Assembly (NCBI RefSeq): GCF_020283565.1
Contig: NC_060060.1
Coordinates: 59,815,257 to 59,879,256 of the forward strand
From: Trifolium pratense
Lineage: Eukaryota > Streptophyta > Magnoliopsida > Fabales > Fabaceae
Length of the DNA: 64,000 nucleotides
Direction of reading: 5' to 3'
Part shown: positions 25,696 to 36,248 of the stretch, in pieces
Position numbering within the stretch: position 1 is the stretch's first letter
Layout: the number at the start of each line of letters is the position of its first letter
Notes under the pieces: generated by a model
What the model was told of the DNA's origin: nothing
Seen by the model: the letters and a program-made list of their open reading frames with translations, nothing else
Databases searched by the model: none
Position numbers and translations under genes: made by a program

Positions 25696-25817
25696 TACTA
25701 GTTATTTGCATTTTCTTAATTTGTATGCACCGTTAATATAAAGTTTTTGTACACATGAATTTGATGATGTTACATCATTTAATGAATGTGACACGTCATG
25801 TGTTTGTAAACATCATA

Positions 25818-26088
25818 CTCCCTCCGACCCGTAATATAAGAAAAAAAAATATTTTCACACTTATTAAGAAAAATAAAATATGATAATTTTAAGGATGACT
25901 TTTTGTGTTTTTGTTGAAATAAGTTTCGTAGAAATATGTAAAAAGAGTTTTTATTGGTTATTGATTATGAAGAAAAAAAAAGTGAATTAAGTAAAAGTCT
26001 ACTTGAAAATGATAAAAGTTGGTTTTTTTTGCTTATAAGTTGGGACATGAAAAAGAAATTTTTTTCTTATAATATGAAACAGATGGAG
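25818..26088. mobile_element. Stowaway-like MITE, about 271 bp
   Basis: Starts CTCCCTCCGACCCGTAATAT, ends AATATGAAACAGATGGAG, TA on both sides. Internally related to the element at 25394 but diverged. Confidence 0.85.
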
Positions 26089-26090
26089 TA

Positions 26091-26929
26091 CTACATAATA
26101 TGCTGATATATTATTAGACGCATGCGTAAAATAACTTTAGACCGAGAATCTATATAAATTAAAAAACAAATCTTAACTTATTGGATTTTGGAACGGCGTG
26201 TTTGATTTTTCAAAAAGGAGCAAGCGGAAGACACACAAACACAAGGTTTTACTGTTTTACCTTTACGGAGTTTCTGTTTCTGACTTGTTCCTATTTGTCT
26301 AGTTGTGACGAGAATGATTGCAAAAATATAATTAAATCATTCCACATGCAAACTTTCATATTTTTTTCAAATGAATACAACTAATGTGACTCATGCTTCA
26401 GGGTATGCAGAAGAATCTTCGCATTCTTAATTTGAATTATTATAGTACTCCAAATGTTTAGCACCGCCTATATATATACTACTAGTAACTCTCAACTTAG
26501 TTTGATCAGAAAAATATAATCAATAAAAATTTGTTTTTTCAAGTTAAAAAATTTATTGAAGAAAAACAAATTTATCATGGACATAAACCTACTTTAGAAG
26601 GAGAAAAAAAAATTAAATTCTCATCGACTTGTATTAAGCAAATTTTCTAGACTTTTTTCTACGTATTTTGTGTGTGTAGATAGACGAAAAAACAATAATA
26701 ACTATAGAAATTCATCAGGCATAGTAAAACCTAAATAATTTTGACACTTTTATCGGTTGAATTATAACTTTTATCGGAGTTTGAACTTCAAACACGGCAT
26801 ATGACTTAATAATTTTGACACTTTTATCGGTTGAATTATAATTTTTATTCCTCTACATATTATTATTTTTAGCATAAAAAAGTCATCTCTAAAAAAGTTT
26901 ATTCACTTGCAATAAAATGGTTATGCACA
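26091..26929. other. AT-rich spacer, nothing recognised
   Basis: Includes a short duplicated motif (AATTTTGACACTTTTATCGG twice near 26740 and 26810). No coding signal. Confidence 0.45.
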
Positions 26930-27490
26930 TCAAGGATGGTGTTATTGGAAGTTATTCGTGCAACAATCAATTAAGGATGGTCGAATATTGTGTTTGAAAT
27001 TGAAAGTGACTCTAAAATTGTTGTCAATGCTATACAAGCAAATCAAAGTGGAATTTCTCAATTTAGTTCCCTTATTTCATCTATTAAGTTGTTATTGAAT
27101 TTACATTTTAACTTTAAGGTAAAGTTTATTAGAAATAAGTATGAGCCTAACTCATCCTCACAAAATCGGCTTGTAGGCGGTCTGATAGCGGAAACCTGAT
27201 AACAAGTGGCCCAACGAATCTTGGAGAGGCTCTGACTACCATAAAGAAATAAGTATGGACCTAACTCATTCTCACAAAACCAGCTTGTAAAGTGAGGATT
27301 GCCTCTACTTTATAAACACTTATTCATGTCATCTCGCAACCAATGTGAGACTTCTTAACAAAGTTCATCAAGCGGCGAGCAAACATGGGGCTCATAACTT
27401 AGCTAGGGCTGTTATGTCTTGGCCTACTCGCAGGTTATTTGATTTCATTCCTCGTTGTATTGAGAATATTATTATTAATGAAATGAGTTG
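26930..27490 (+). pseudogene. LINE 3' remnant: RNase H-like domain, interrupted
   Basis: Encodes FEIESDSKIVVNAIQANQSG and LARAVMSWPTRRLFDFIPRC then NEMS*, the C-terminal RNase H-like domain of plant L1-type LINEs (compare the copies at 32637 and 54543). The expected RRQAN motif is split by an inserted repeat (about 27131-27359), after which the frame is shifted by one base. The remnant is 5'-truncated. Confidence 0.8.
27131..27359. repeat. Insertion in the LINE remnant with an internal duplicated start
   Basis: Sequence beginning AAATAAGTATGAGCCTAACTC; its first about 40 bp recur at 27246-27290. The sequence around it (AAAGTTTATTAG before, AAAGTTCATCAAG after) looks like a degenerate target duplication. 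The CCTAACTCATYCTCACAAAA...GCTTGTA text resembles a common plant interspersed repeat; class unassigned. Confidence 0.55.
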
Positions 27491-27744
27491 AATTGGTTTT
27501 TTTGTAAAATATTAAAAATAGTTGTGCACATATTTATTAGATGTACTTCGCCAAAATTTCAAAGTATATGAGCCAATTAGATAACAGAAATGTTATAGGA
27601 ACTCAACTCTGCTCCACAATAAATTAAATTTTATTATTCTTACATTTTTACAGCAGTCTTTTTTTAAACAAAAAATCAATCAATTAAAACAACTAAAAAA
27701 CAACCATATCATTTTGGATATAGGATAGGAGAACATTTTACGAA

Positions 27745-28335
27745 TTGCTAGGGGGGTAGGAGAGAAAGTGAGTGAGTGGGATGAGAAAATTTCCAATTCA
27801 CCAGCAAATCTTGAATTATTAATAGTAATATTTATTTGGGGCGTTTCTTTTTGGGACTTTGTCTTTCGAACTTTTCTCTCCCAACCCTCCTCATTTCTTT
27901 TCTACCCCCTGAATTTTTGTTTTTGTCCTTGGGAGTACTGCGGTTTATACGAACTGAAGGAATTTGACATGCTGATAAACTTCGGTTAATATACACCGAA
28001 GTTTTATTTAGATCCAGTGAGCCAATGAAAATTTCGGTAACCACTTACCGAAATTTGGGACATTTCGGTTTGCAGGTATCGAAACAATTATTTTGGTAAA
28101 CTTCTGCCGAAATATCCTAATTCCAGCGACCCAGTGAAATTTTCGGTAACAACGTACCGAAATCTAAGACATTTCAGTTTGTAGGTACCGAACAAGCTGA
28201 CGTTCGGTTTCGGTGAATATAAACCGAAGTTTTTTGGCAAAAAATTTTCAACCGCAAGGGGCAAAATGAGATTTTTGGGGGTATAAAAGAAATGAGGAGG
28301 TCGGGAGAGAAAAGTTCTTGTCTTTCTCTCACGGC
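27745..28335. mobile_element. Foldback-like element with repeated palindromic CGGTA motifs
   Basis: Inverted arms are 27845-27930 (TCTCTCCCAACCCTCCTCAT) and 28260-28320 (ATGAGGAGGTCGGGAGAGAA). Between them a unit with TTTCGGTAACNACNTACCGAA (GACATTTCGGTTTGCAGGTA) is present twice (about 28030-28080 and 28135-28190). Its left edge (GGTAGGAGAGAAAGTGAGTG) matches the terminus of the MITE at 53399-53586. Confidence 0.6.
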
Positions 28336-28426
28336 CACCTGAAATTTTAAAAATACTCCATCGCAAAATAACCAGCAAGTATTAAAGGGTATAAAAGTCT
28401 GAAAAATACAGTTTGCTATTTAAGTA

Positions 28427-28668
28427 CTACCTCTGTCCCAAAATGAATGAGCCATTTTTACTATATACACTATTCACATATCTTACTTTGACCCTATTTT
28501 TCTACTAATAAATAAAAATAAATATTAGCATATAAGATGTTGTTGGATTCATCTCGGTGAGTATTTTCAAAATATCATATTTTTATAATTTTTACTATTA
28601 TACAATTAAAAATATCAATCATCAAAGTTACGTAGTCAACCGACTCACTCATTGTGGGACGGAGGGAG
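28427..28668. mobile_element. Stowaway MITE, copy D
   Basis: Starts CTACCTCTGTCCC, ends GGGACGGAGGGAG, TA on both sides. Same family as copies A and B but diverged and shorter. The flanking AT-rich sequence may itself be a MITE with inverted ACACAGTTCAC motifs ending near 28860. Confidence 0.9.
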
Positions 28669-28670
28669 TA

Positions 28671-29329
28671 ATGAATTCAGTGGGTGCAAAATATGACAAA
28701 AACACAGTTCACTACTTAAGTTCGCACTTTAAGTAGTGAACTTTATAAAATATAATATTTTTGTCCCAACACCCTTCGATCAGCTATGAAAATATCTTTA
28801 TAAGGTTCGCTAGTTAAAATGTGAACTGTGTTTTTTCAGATTTTCAGCCCTTCAACACTCGTTGGTTATGTTACGAGGGGGTATTTTTGAAATATTACGG
28901 TCGCGCGAGAAAGTCAAAGAGCGTGAAAAAAAACATTAATTTATTTATAACCAAGATATTTTCAAAAAATATATATTGAAGTCAAAGCGTGATTATTTAA
29001 AAAATTACATATTTTTAACTATTTATTATTTGAGACAAATATAGTAGAACTAGAACATACATAGTTCTAAGTTCTAACTATTTAAAACAACAGAAAGATA
29101 TACTGCTAAATTTTGTTCAGTGATATCTCTTTTTGTTCAATGATATATCTAATAACAACAAAATCCTAACTAAACATTTCCTCGTGTTTTTTTTTAATAT
29201 CTGATTTATGTTCTTAACATTTCTTCATGTTTCTTTAATATCTGATTTATGTTCTTTAAGCCTTATAAACAGATATATCATATATGACTGTAAACTATAG
29301 CCATTCAAATCTTTAGTTCATAAAGTTAG
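28671..29329. other. AT-rich spacer with decayed inverted repeats
   Basis: GACAAAAACACAGTTCACT near 28694 is inverted near 28830. Nothing coding recognised. Confidence 0.4.
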
Positions 29330-29605
29330 TATGCTTGTCCATTCATTAGGTGATCCCTTGCTCTCACATTCAAGTGTTCGCTCGTCGTTTAGGCCGATGA
29401 GTGAGATTTCTGCTCATTGCAATCACCTCCAGGGTTCTTCGCACTTGGATAGTACCAGGACCCTTGTGTCTCGGCCCTTGATTAGATAAATCCGCCCTTA
29501 AACCTAAAACTAAAAATGAGCCTTGCGACGAGGCGCGGGAAATCCCTCAAGTTGTGGTTCCATCCTGTTGTTCCCTTCCCGGGTTGAGTTAGGGGACTTT
29601 GTACC
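29330..29605. repeat. GC-richer segment of unknown origin
   Basis: Clearly less AT-rich than its surroundings (GTTCGCTCGTCGTTTAGGCC, GGCGCGGGAAATCCCTCAAG, TTCCCTTCCCGGGTTGAGT). No long open frame on either strand and no tRNA or rRNA fold recognised. Possibly part of an LTR or another interspersed repeat. Confidence 0.45.
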
Positions 29606-29610
29606 AAATA

Positions 29611-29657
29611 ACTTACAACAAAAGTGCCGTTCAAAAAGAAAACTTACAACAAAAGTG
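29611..29657 (+). repeat. Micro-insertion: exact 16-bp direct repeat
   Basis: ACTTACAACAAAAGTG at 29611-29626 and 29642-29657 flank a 15-base insert CCGTTCAAAAAGAAA. Confidence 0.8.
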
Positions 29658-30149
29658 AAATTTTTTATCAAATTATTTTCATAACCAAACCGTACACAAT
29701 ATTAATTGTTTTGACATCTAATCTAAGATTAGTCCATGTCTAATTGAGTAGATTGAGAATGTTTTTTATCAACAAAAAGTAATGATATGTTCATTCTTAT
29801 TCCGACCTACATCATGAAAATATTTAGTTTCATCATGTTGATTGTTGATCATCTTATTAATTTTCATTATTTTCATCATATGAGAATAGTGTAGAGTGTG
29901 AATTCTTTATCTAATAGTAAACAAGAATAAAACATTGAATTCCTTATAAAGATTTTTAGATGAAAATAAAGATTTAGCCACCTCTTTTGACCACACACAA
30001 AAGAAAATCATAGATTTTAAGACTTGAAATTAATATCCAAATATAGAAGGAAAAAAAAAAGACCAAAAATGACTAAGACCTTTACTTTGAAATTAAGATA
30101 TAAAATATTACAAGTATTATTTTGCCGTTTATAAAAATGTATAGAAAAA

Positions 30150-30310
30150 TTAATGAGAGATAGACAAAAGACACTGAACTCAATAGACTGTGGTAAGCAG
30201 TGGACTACAGTATATAGCCAACAACCAACAAAAGGGACAGTCCCTGTAATTGGAGGGAGGGAAGACTTACAAGCCAGCCTGAACCAGCCACTATTGTGTC
30301 TATGTTCGCT
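30150..30310. other. Less AT-rich island, function unknown
   Basis: Includes GGGACAGTCCC and GGAGGGAGGGAAG. Overlapping short open frames on both strands have no recognisable domain. May be an exon or UTR of an unannotated transcript, or a unique relic. Confidence 0.3.
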
Positions 30311-30461
30311 CCAAAATGAAAACTGCACTTTGTTCCTACTATTTCTATTTCTACACACTACACTCAACTCTTACTTCATGCCCTTTCTCAATCATTACCA
30401 TCTTTACATTCCTTTACTTATATCCTCAGTTAAATAAGAAAATGTTAAATTACAATCTTCG

Positions 30462-30540
30462 TAAGCTTAGCTTAATTGGTAAGGATATCATATTTATATA
30501 TATAGTGGTTGAGATTCAAACTCAGCTAAGTTATGACTTA
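30462..30540 (+). mobile_element. tRNA-derived SINE head
   Basis: A box-like TTAGCTTAATTGGTAAGG followed about 40 bp later by a B box-like GGTTGAGATTCAAACTC, the RNA polymerase III promoter pattern of plant SINEs. The 3' part is not clear. Confidence 0.6.
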
Positions 30541-30556
30541 TGAACGTTTTCAATGC

Positions 30557-30605
30557 AAATTTACTATAGTTTTTTTTTTTTTTTGGTATAAAAATTTACT
30601 GTAGT
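30557..30605 (-). repeat. Micro-insertion: 14-bp direct repeat around a poly(T) stub
   Basis: AAATTTACTATAGT (30557-30570) and AAATTTACTGTAGT (30592-30605) flank T's followed by GGTATA; on the minus strand TATACC plus poly(A). Confidence 0.8.
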
Positions 30606-30794
30606 TTGATTATGAAGAAAAATAATCAACAATTTGTTTAAAAAAAATATAAAAATGGATAAATTGAATTGAATATTTTAAAGAAACTTTTAGTGGATTT
30701 TAATAGATTATTTTGATTCATCCATTATCATCAAATCCATTCATTTTGACACTCCCAGTTTATTTGTTTCTATTTCCTACACAATAATATACTA

Positions 30795-30905
30795 CTATCT
30801 CCGTTCCAATTTATAAAAGAAAAAAAAAATCAACTTTTATCATTTTCAAAATTTACTTTTACGTCAAGAAAATATTATTAAATAAAGTTAAGTACAAAGT
30901 GTGCC
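30795..30905. mobile_element. Partial Stowaway-like end
   Basis: ATCTCCGTTCCAATTTATAA followed by the AAAATCAACTTTTATCATTT internal text seen in other Stowaway-like copies here. The right terminus was not found. Confidence 0.45.
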
Positions 30906-31029
30906 TAACTAAAATATATGTTTTTGTATAAGCAAAAATATATTATAAGGAAGTATAAGGGGTACTCAATCACTTACAATATAAAAACAAGTTATTATAT
31001 GCTTTGAATAGACAATAGGGCTCGTACAC

Positions 31030-31400
31030 TAATCAGAAAAAGAGAAGGAAGACTTACTAAACCAAAACCAAGAGAGAGTTTTAATGTCGTCTACTAAAAG
31101 AGAAGCATTCAGTAACGCCCCCTTGAAAATAACTTTATTTCTGAGCTTCCAAGTACACCTGGTAGTGGCCAACCATATCAAATGTCAAATCCGTTTACTT
31201 TTTTTTTTTTATTTAACCATAGAACCAAAAGATAAGAAGTGGTTCCAACCTTCCATACCCGAAGGTAAACCTTGACCTAACCACCTAAAGATAGATTTCC
31301 ACACGCCTTTAACAAATTAGAAACAATGGAAGAAAAGGTGGGAGCAATCTTCCATACGCTAAAATATATGTACACCAGGGGTAAAAATAAGAACGCTAAT
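31030..31400 (-). pseudogene. LINE remnant: reverse-transcriptase zinc-binding region
   Basis: The minus strand encodes MEDCSHLFFHC, GVWKSIFRWLGQGLPSGMEG, then in another frame HLIWLATTRCTWKLRNKVIF, typical of the zf-RVT region of plant LINEs. Frameshifts and stops are present, with no RT core or 5' part. Confidence 0.8.
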
Positions 31401-31449
31401 AACACACCGCCTTCACCCAACTGGTAACCTCAAGCAAGGTAAGGGATAC

Positions 31450-32594
31450 ACCACCACAAGTTCAAATCAAGTACGAAAATTTTCTTCCTACTTTTCAACC
31501 ACCACCACGACAATAATTTCACCTTGTCAAAACGTCTCCATTGACGTTTCTATGAGCGCAAAAATTCTATTAGAAAAAGAGAACTCTAGTAGTTTCAGAG
31601 TTCGGTCACAATATAAGTAAAGCCTAGTCAAGAATTGCTCCCACAAAAAATTGAATTCTTGAATTCTTTCGAACAGTTCGTTCTAGCGTGAATTCATTAA
31701 CCATTTGAGCTCAATATCTTAGTTGATAATAAGTAAATTATGACTAAACACCTTTGATAAATCTCGTTAAATAGTTGAACCCAATGATACGATAATAATC
31801 AGATAAAATATAAATAAAGTTATGACACTCAATTTAGTTCTAATTTAGTAAATTTGCAATCTATTGACATACTAGTATATAAAATAGTAAGGTAAACTTT
31901 TTGGTGCCCATTGTTGGATATCGGTATAGCACTCACAAAATTCATTTAAAACATGAATTTTTTAAATATAAATTAATATAAAAATATGAGATGATATTTA
32001 ATTTTACCTATAGGGTATAAGTACCTAACAATGTAAGTTGGATACTAGAGTATTCACCATAAATTATACTTTGATGTCCTAAAGGTTTTTATTTTTATTT
32101 TTATTTTTTATACATTTACCTATGACATTTTTGTTTCTATTTTGGTCCTTTAAATTATAAATGTTTGATAATTTCTGTTTCATTTTGGTCATTTAAGTTA
32201 GATGCTTTGAACATTTTGGTCCATTAAATTATGATTATTAAGATATTTTAATCTCTAATAAGAGAACTGAATTGTCTAAAGTTTATAAATTAATGAATGA
32301 AAATGTCTAACATTCATGACTTAAAAGATCAAAATGAAAAAAACTTAAAAACTAATTGTATAATATTTATATTTGTAACTTGGACTAAACTGAAATTTAA
32401 AAGTAATTTAAGGAACTAAGAATGTAAGTTAGCCAATAATATATCACATATCTTACTCGAACCTTTTAAACTAAACAAATATAATATAAATATAATTTAC
32501 CAAACATATGAAAGGGGAAAAAATATAACTAATATCAAGAAACATGGAGTGCTACTGTGCTAGTGATGTCATTAAGAAATATATATACTCCGTA
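31450..32594. other. AT-rich spacer
   Basis: About 32070-32430 contains repeated TTTTGGTC and mirrored GACCAAAAT-like words, possibly a decayed MITE. No gene recognised. Confidence 0.35.
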
Positions 32595-32615
32595 CTCCCT
32601 CCTCCGTCTCATGTT

Positions 32616-32962
32616 TTTTTTTTTACAAACAAAAACTTATATCATTTCACTATTCAATAAGGGAAAAATACAAAGAGGTAATACATGAAACATATAGCGA
32701 CTAGCACAAGAAATGGCCGCCCTAGCTAACGTATGAGCCACCATATTCGCTTGTCGCTTAGTAAACTTTACCACAAAGTTTGAATTTAAAGACAATGCAT
32801 TCCTAATGTTACAAATGATGGTACTAAACTCTGAGTTACCAACACGTAAGTTGTAAACAGCGTCAACTACATTCTTAGAATCTGTTTCAAATATGACATG
32901 ATTGATGCCTTTTTGCTCCATCGCTTTTATTGCTTCAAGTAATGCCAATGCCTCTCCTTCAA
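32616..32962 (-). pseudogene. 5'-truncated LINE, RNase H-like domain, with TSD
   Basis: Flanked by CTCATGTT at 32608-32615 and 32963-32970, and starting with poly(T), so a minus-strand insertion with poly(A). 32637-32948 is open and encodes MALLEAIKAMEQKGINHVIF, ETDSKNVVDAVYNL, KFTKRQANMVAHTLARAA and a terminal NSEMI. This is the end of an RNase H-like domain, intact in frame but lacking everything upstream. Confidence 0.88.
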
Positions 32963-33073
32963 CTCATGTTATAAAAAAAAAAAGTCAAATATAATAATTT
33001 AAAGTATGATATTTTTTGTTTTCCTTGAAATAAGTTTAATGAGAAAATGTAAAAATAGTTTTTATTGGTTAAT

Positions 33074-33117
33074 AATTATGGGGAAAAGTTTGTCAAAAAA
33101 AAAATTATGGGGAAAAG
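33074..33117 (+). repeat. Micro-insertion: exact 15-bp direct repeat
   Basis: AATTATGGGGAAAAG at 33074-33088 and 33103-33117 flank only TTTGTC plus A8. Confidence 0.88.
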
Positions 33118-33234
33118 AAGATAAAAGTAAAAGTAAATCTTAAAAATGATAAAAGTTACTAGTTGTTTTTGCTTATAATTTAAAACAATAAATTTTTTTT
33201 TTTTTTTTGCTTATAAATTGAGTCGGATGGAGTA

Positions 33235-34734
33235 CCATGCATCTCTTTAGGATTCAACAATGAAACTCAACCGATGTTCCACATAACTTGGTTGATATAA
33301 AGACATTGTAATATACAGAAATCATTGTTTCAATATGAAATTCACGTATATGGTTTTTTTTCTATCTTACTCGTTGATAATTCAGAGATATTTATTTACT
33401 TAACAATCAATGAGAATAAGACATATGCATGTGAAATAAAAGTTGGTTAAAAATTAGTTGGAGTATCACATGTAAATCTATTTATGTAACTTGTTTTTAT
33501 TAGTTGATGAGTAGATACCTCCAAATTATTGAGAAAAAATATTGCTTGTCATACCTAAAAAAAAGCATGTGATAGCATGCACACAACATATGTATCAATG
33601 AATGAAAAATGGCAAAATTATACCATGTCTTATTTATTTATTTAGTACTTTATTATTTTTTCATATTTAGATCATTTATCTTATTTATTTGTAATATTTT
33701 ATTTTTTATAATACGCACATATAAACCATTTTTTTTATTAAAAATATATATATTTTATTAAAATTTTACAAACTCAAATTTTGATGAACATTGTTCATCA
33801 TCTTCCTCACTTTTTTTTGGTTCAGTTGACTTGAGTTTGAAGTGCAAAAACCAAAAGCAACTTTTTGAAAAGATTTCTGCGAGATTTCTCTCTTCATGCT
33901 TTAGGTGTTGTCTTTGTCTTTGATTGCTTGCCCCAAAAGACCTGAATCTACATTACTATAACTTGCCAACGTTGTTAACTTTTTCTCTTGTTATTTCATA
34001 ATGTTGCAGTTCAACTCAGAGTCTTCTTTCTATCTCTCGGGGATATAAGAGATATTTTAACAAATAATTTTTAAGGTAATTGATAATTTGAGGATTTTGA
34101 TTTTTGAGTTTAGAAGAATACTAAGGTTAAACAAGTTTTTAATTGTTATAAATATCATAATTTTATTTTATATATTTTTTGGTTTCACCACCAGGTTAAT
34201 CTGGTTCGTGGATCAGTTCTGGTATTAAGTGATTCCAACTTTTTATTGTTATAAATATCTTAAATTTTATTTTTAGTTCATATAAAAAATTTTAACAACT
34301 TTTGGTCCTCAAATTTAATTTATATACACTGTCATTGTAAGGTTATTTTAGACATGCGTCAAATAAAATACCAACACATCATGTATAATGTTTAAAAACA
34401 CATGATATGTCTCATTCATTAAATAATATGGTAACACATCATTGAATGATTTACACCGCCGATGCATACAAATTAAACTCGAAAAATTAAGGATAACAAT
34501 AACATCCCTCGTGGTGGACGCTAATGAATGAGTAATTACGCGTTGATGCAGATTCAAATGAATATGTTTAATGATAATGATAATGATGCAACCCTCTCTT
34601 GTATCTATAATTGTAATTAAATGACTCCAAATTTTAATGCCAAATTTAACTCACCACTTTCCTCCCAAACTTCGTAACTCATCCTTCAATTACTAATCTT
34701 TTTCCTTCAAACATTCACACACACACACACATAG
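33235..34734. other. AT-rich spacer, distal upstream region of the RKD-type gene
   Basis: No gene recognised. Becomes less repetitive toward the RWP-RK gene promoter. Confidence 0.4.
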
Positions 34735-34742
34735 TATATAAA
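34735..34742 (+). promoter_or_regulatory. Probable TATA box of the RWP-RK gene
   Basis: TATATAAA lies about 150 bp before the start codon, leaving room for a transcription start near 34770 and a leader of about 120 nt. Confidence 0.6.
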
Positions 34743-34846
34743 TAGTACTTACTACACACATTGTTCCTCAGACACTTTGTGTTGTGCTCTGTTCTGTTCT
34801 GTTTTGCTCTGCTCTGCTCTTAGTAGTAACTAACGTGTGTCACCAC

Positions 34847-34847
<1 letters not shown>

Positions 34848-34886
<39 letters not shown>

Positions 34887-34887
34887 T
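34848..34887 (+). repeat. (CT)n(CA)n microsatellite in the 5' leader
   Basis: About ten CT units followed by about nine CA units end just six bases before the RWP-RK start codon. Confidence 0.9.
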
Positions 34888-34892
34888 CTGCT

Positions 34893-36248
34893 ATGGATTT
34901 CTTTGCAAAACCTGAAACCTCCTACTGGTTTTGTAACGATCAATCTCAACAAAACGACACAGACAAGTAAGTACTCTAATTAATTTCATTTCAACCATGA
35001 TCACTATCTTGTTCTTGTTTTTCCCCTGTTCTTATTCTATTTCAACCATGATGATGATGATGATGATTCTTTATTCTTAAAAATTGACTATGATGATTCA
35101 AAAAGAATAGAATAATACTAGCATTATTCAATGATGTTATGAAGTACTGTAACATTCTCTTTCCGATATTCGAGGTTGATAGGGATTTTGTTTCCTTGTT
35201 TTCGTGTTTTCTGTAACTGTTTTGTCCCTTTTTTTAATTTCTTGTTTTTTATGTTCTTGTTACAGAATCATGGATATTACACCATATGATGATTTCGTCA
35301 ACATTGATTGGGCAAATCATTTTTCATACCAAAGTAACAAACTTTTTCTCAATGAGTTCCATGATCTTGAAAATTTCAACTTTGATTTCAACCTTCCAAA
35401 CCTTGATGAAAATCTTGAGGTAGAACAAAAACCCACCAATGTTGTTTTTCCTGAATTGGTTCATAATACTGAAAAAGTTGAAAGTGTTTGTGAAAGTGCT
35501 TTTTCTGAAACTTCAGAGAAAGTTGGAAAAGGTTTAATGAGTTTTGTGAAGAAAGAGGAGGAATGGGAGAATCAAGATTCACCATTTGGAGGAAATGATT
35601 TTTCTTTTGCTGAAAGTGGTTTTGTTGAAACTTTTGCAAAACATGAAAATGAGTTTTTGAACTTTGTGAAGAAAGAAAATGAAGAGTTTTCAATCCCTTT
35701 GACATTGCCTAGTAGTAATGTCATTATGAAAAAGAAGTCATCTTTATTACAATTTGATGAGATTAAGGAACATTTTGATGTTCCTATAACAATGGCTGCT
35801 AAGAAAATGAATATTGGGGTTACCCTTTTGAAGAGGAGGTGTAGGGAACTCAATATCAATAGGTGGCCTCACAGAAAATTGAAGAGCTTGATGCTCCTCA
35901 TTGACAACCTTAAGGTATAATAATCATATTCTATGTTGTTTGAATTGACTACTATGCCCCACATTTTCAAGTACCTTAATCTCAAATTGTAGGACCATGA
36001 CCCATTGATAGTGATATTTGAAAGAATGAAACTTTATACTATGTTTATTTTTGTGTGTTATTAAGTGTTTTGTTGTTTGTGTGATGTAGGAAATGGGTTT
36101 GGAAGATGAGGTTGCAATGTTGGAGAAGGAAAAAAAGATGTTGGAGGAAATACCAGGAATGGAATTGAATGCAGAAATCAAGAAATTAAGGCAATCATTT
36201 TTTAAAGCTAATTACAAGAAGAGAAGATCAAATACTTTCCATCCTTAA
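34893..36248 (+). CDS. RWP-RK domain transcription factor (RKD type), three exons
   Basis: Exons 34893-34966 (donor AA/GTAAGT), 35266-35914 (AAG/GTATAA) and 36090-36248; 882 nt, 293 residues. The N-terminal two thirds is acidic and rich in Phe, Glu and Asn ([13 protein letters not shown], then [17 protein letters not shown]), plausible for activation. Residues about 180-241 form the RWP-RK DNA-binding domain, including [20 protein letters not shown] and [19 protein letters not shown]; the hallmark reads RWPHRK, common among RKDs. The C-terminal 52 residues form a charged helix ([20 protein letters not shown]), probably for dimerisation. RKD proteins are nuclear regulators of egg-cell and gametophyte identity and, in some paralogues, of nitrogen response; the role of this one is inferred only from family. 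No NIN-type long N-terminus or PB1 domain is seen. Intact. Confidence 0.93.

Larger units (their letters stand above)
32595..33232. mobile_element. Stowaway-like MITE split by a LINE insertion
   Basis: Starts CTCCCTCCTCCGTCTCATG, ends TTGAGTCGGATGGAG, TA on both sides (32593-32594, 33233-33234). A 347-bp LINE fragment sits near its left end and a micro-insertion at 33074-33117. Confidence 0.8.

Noticed and set aside
30150..30310. MicroRNA precursor
   Set aside because: I compared by eye with common conserved plant miRNA sequences and found no match and no long hairpin.
35388..36181. Minus-strand open frames over the RWP-RK gene
   Set aside because: Antisense shadows of the RWP-RK exons; the plus strand has domain, splice sites and promoter.
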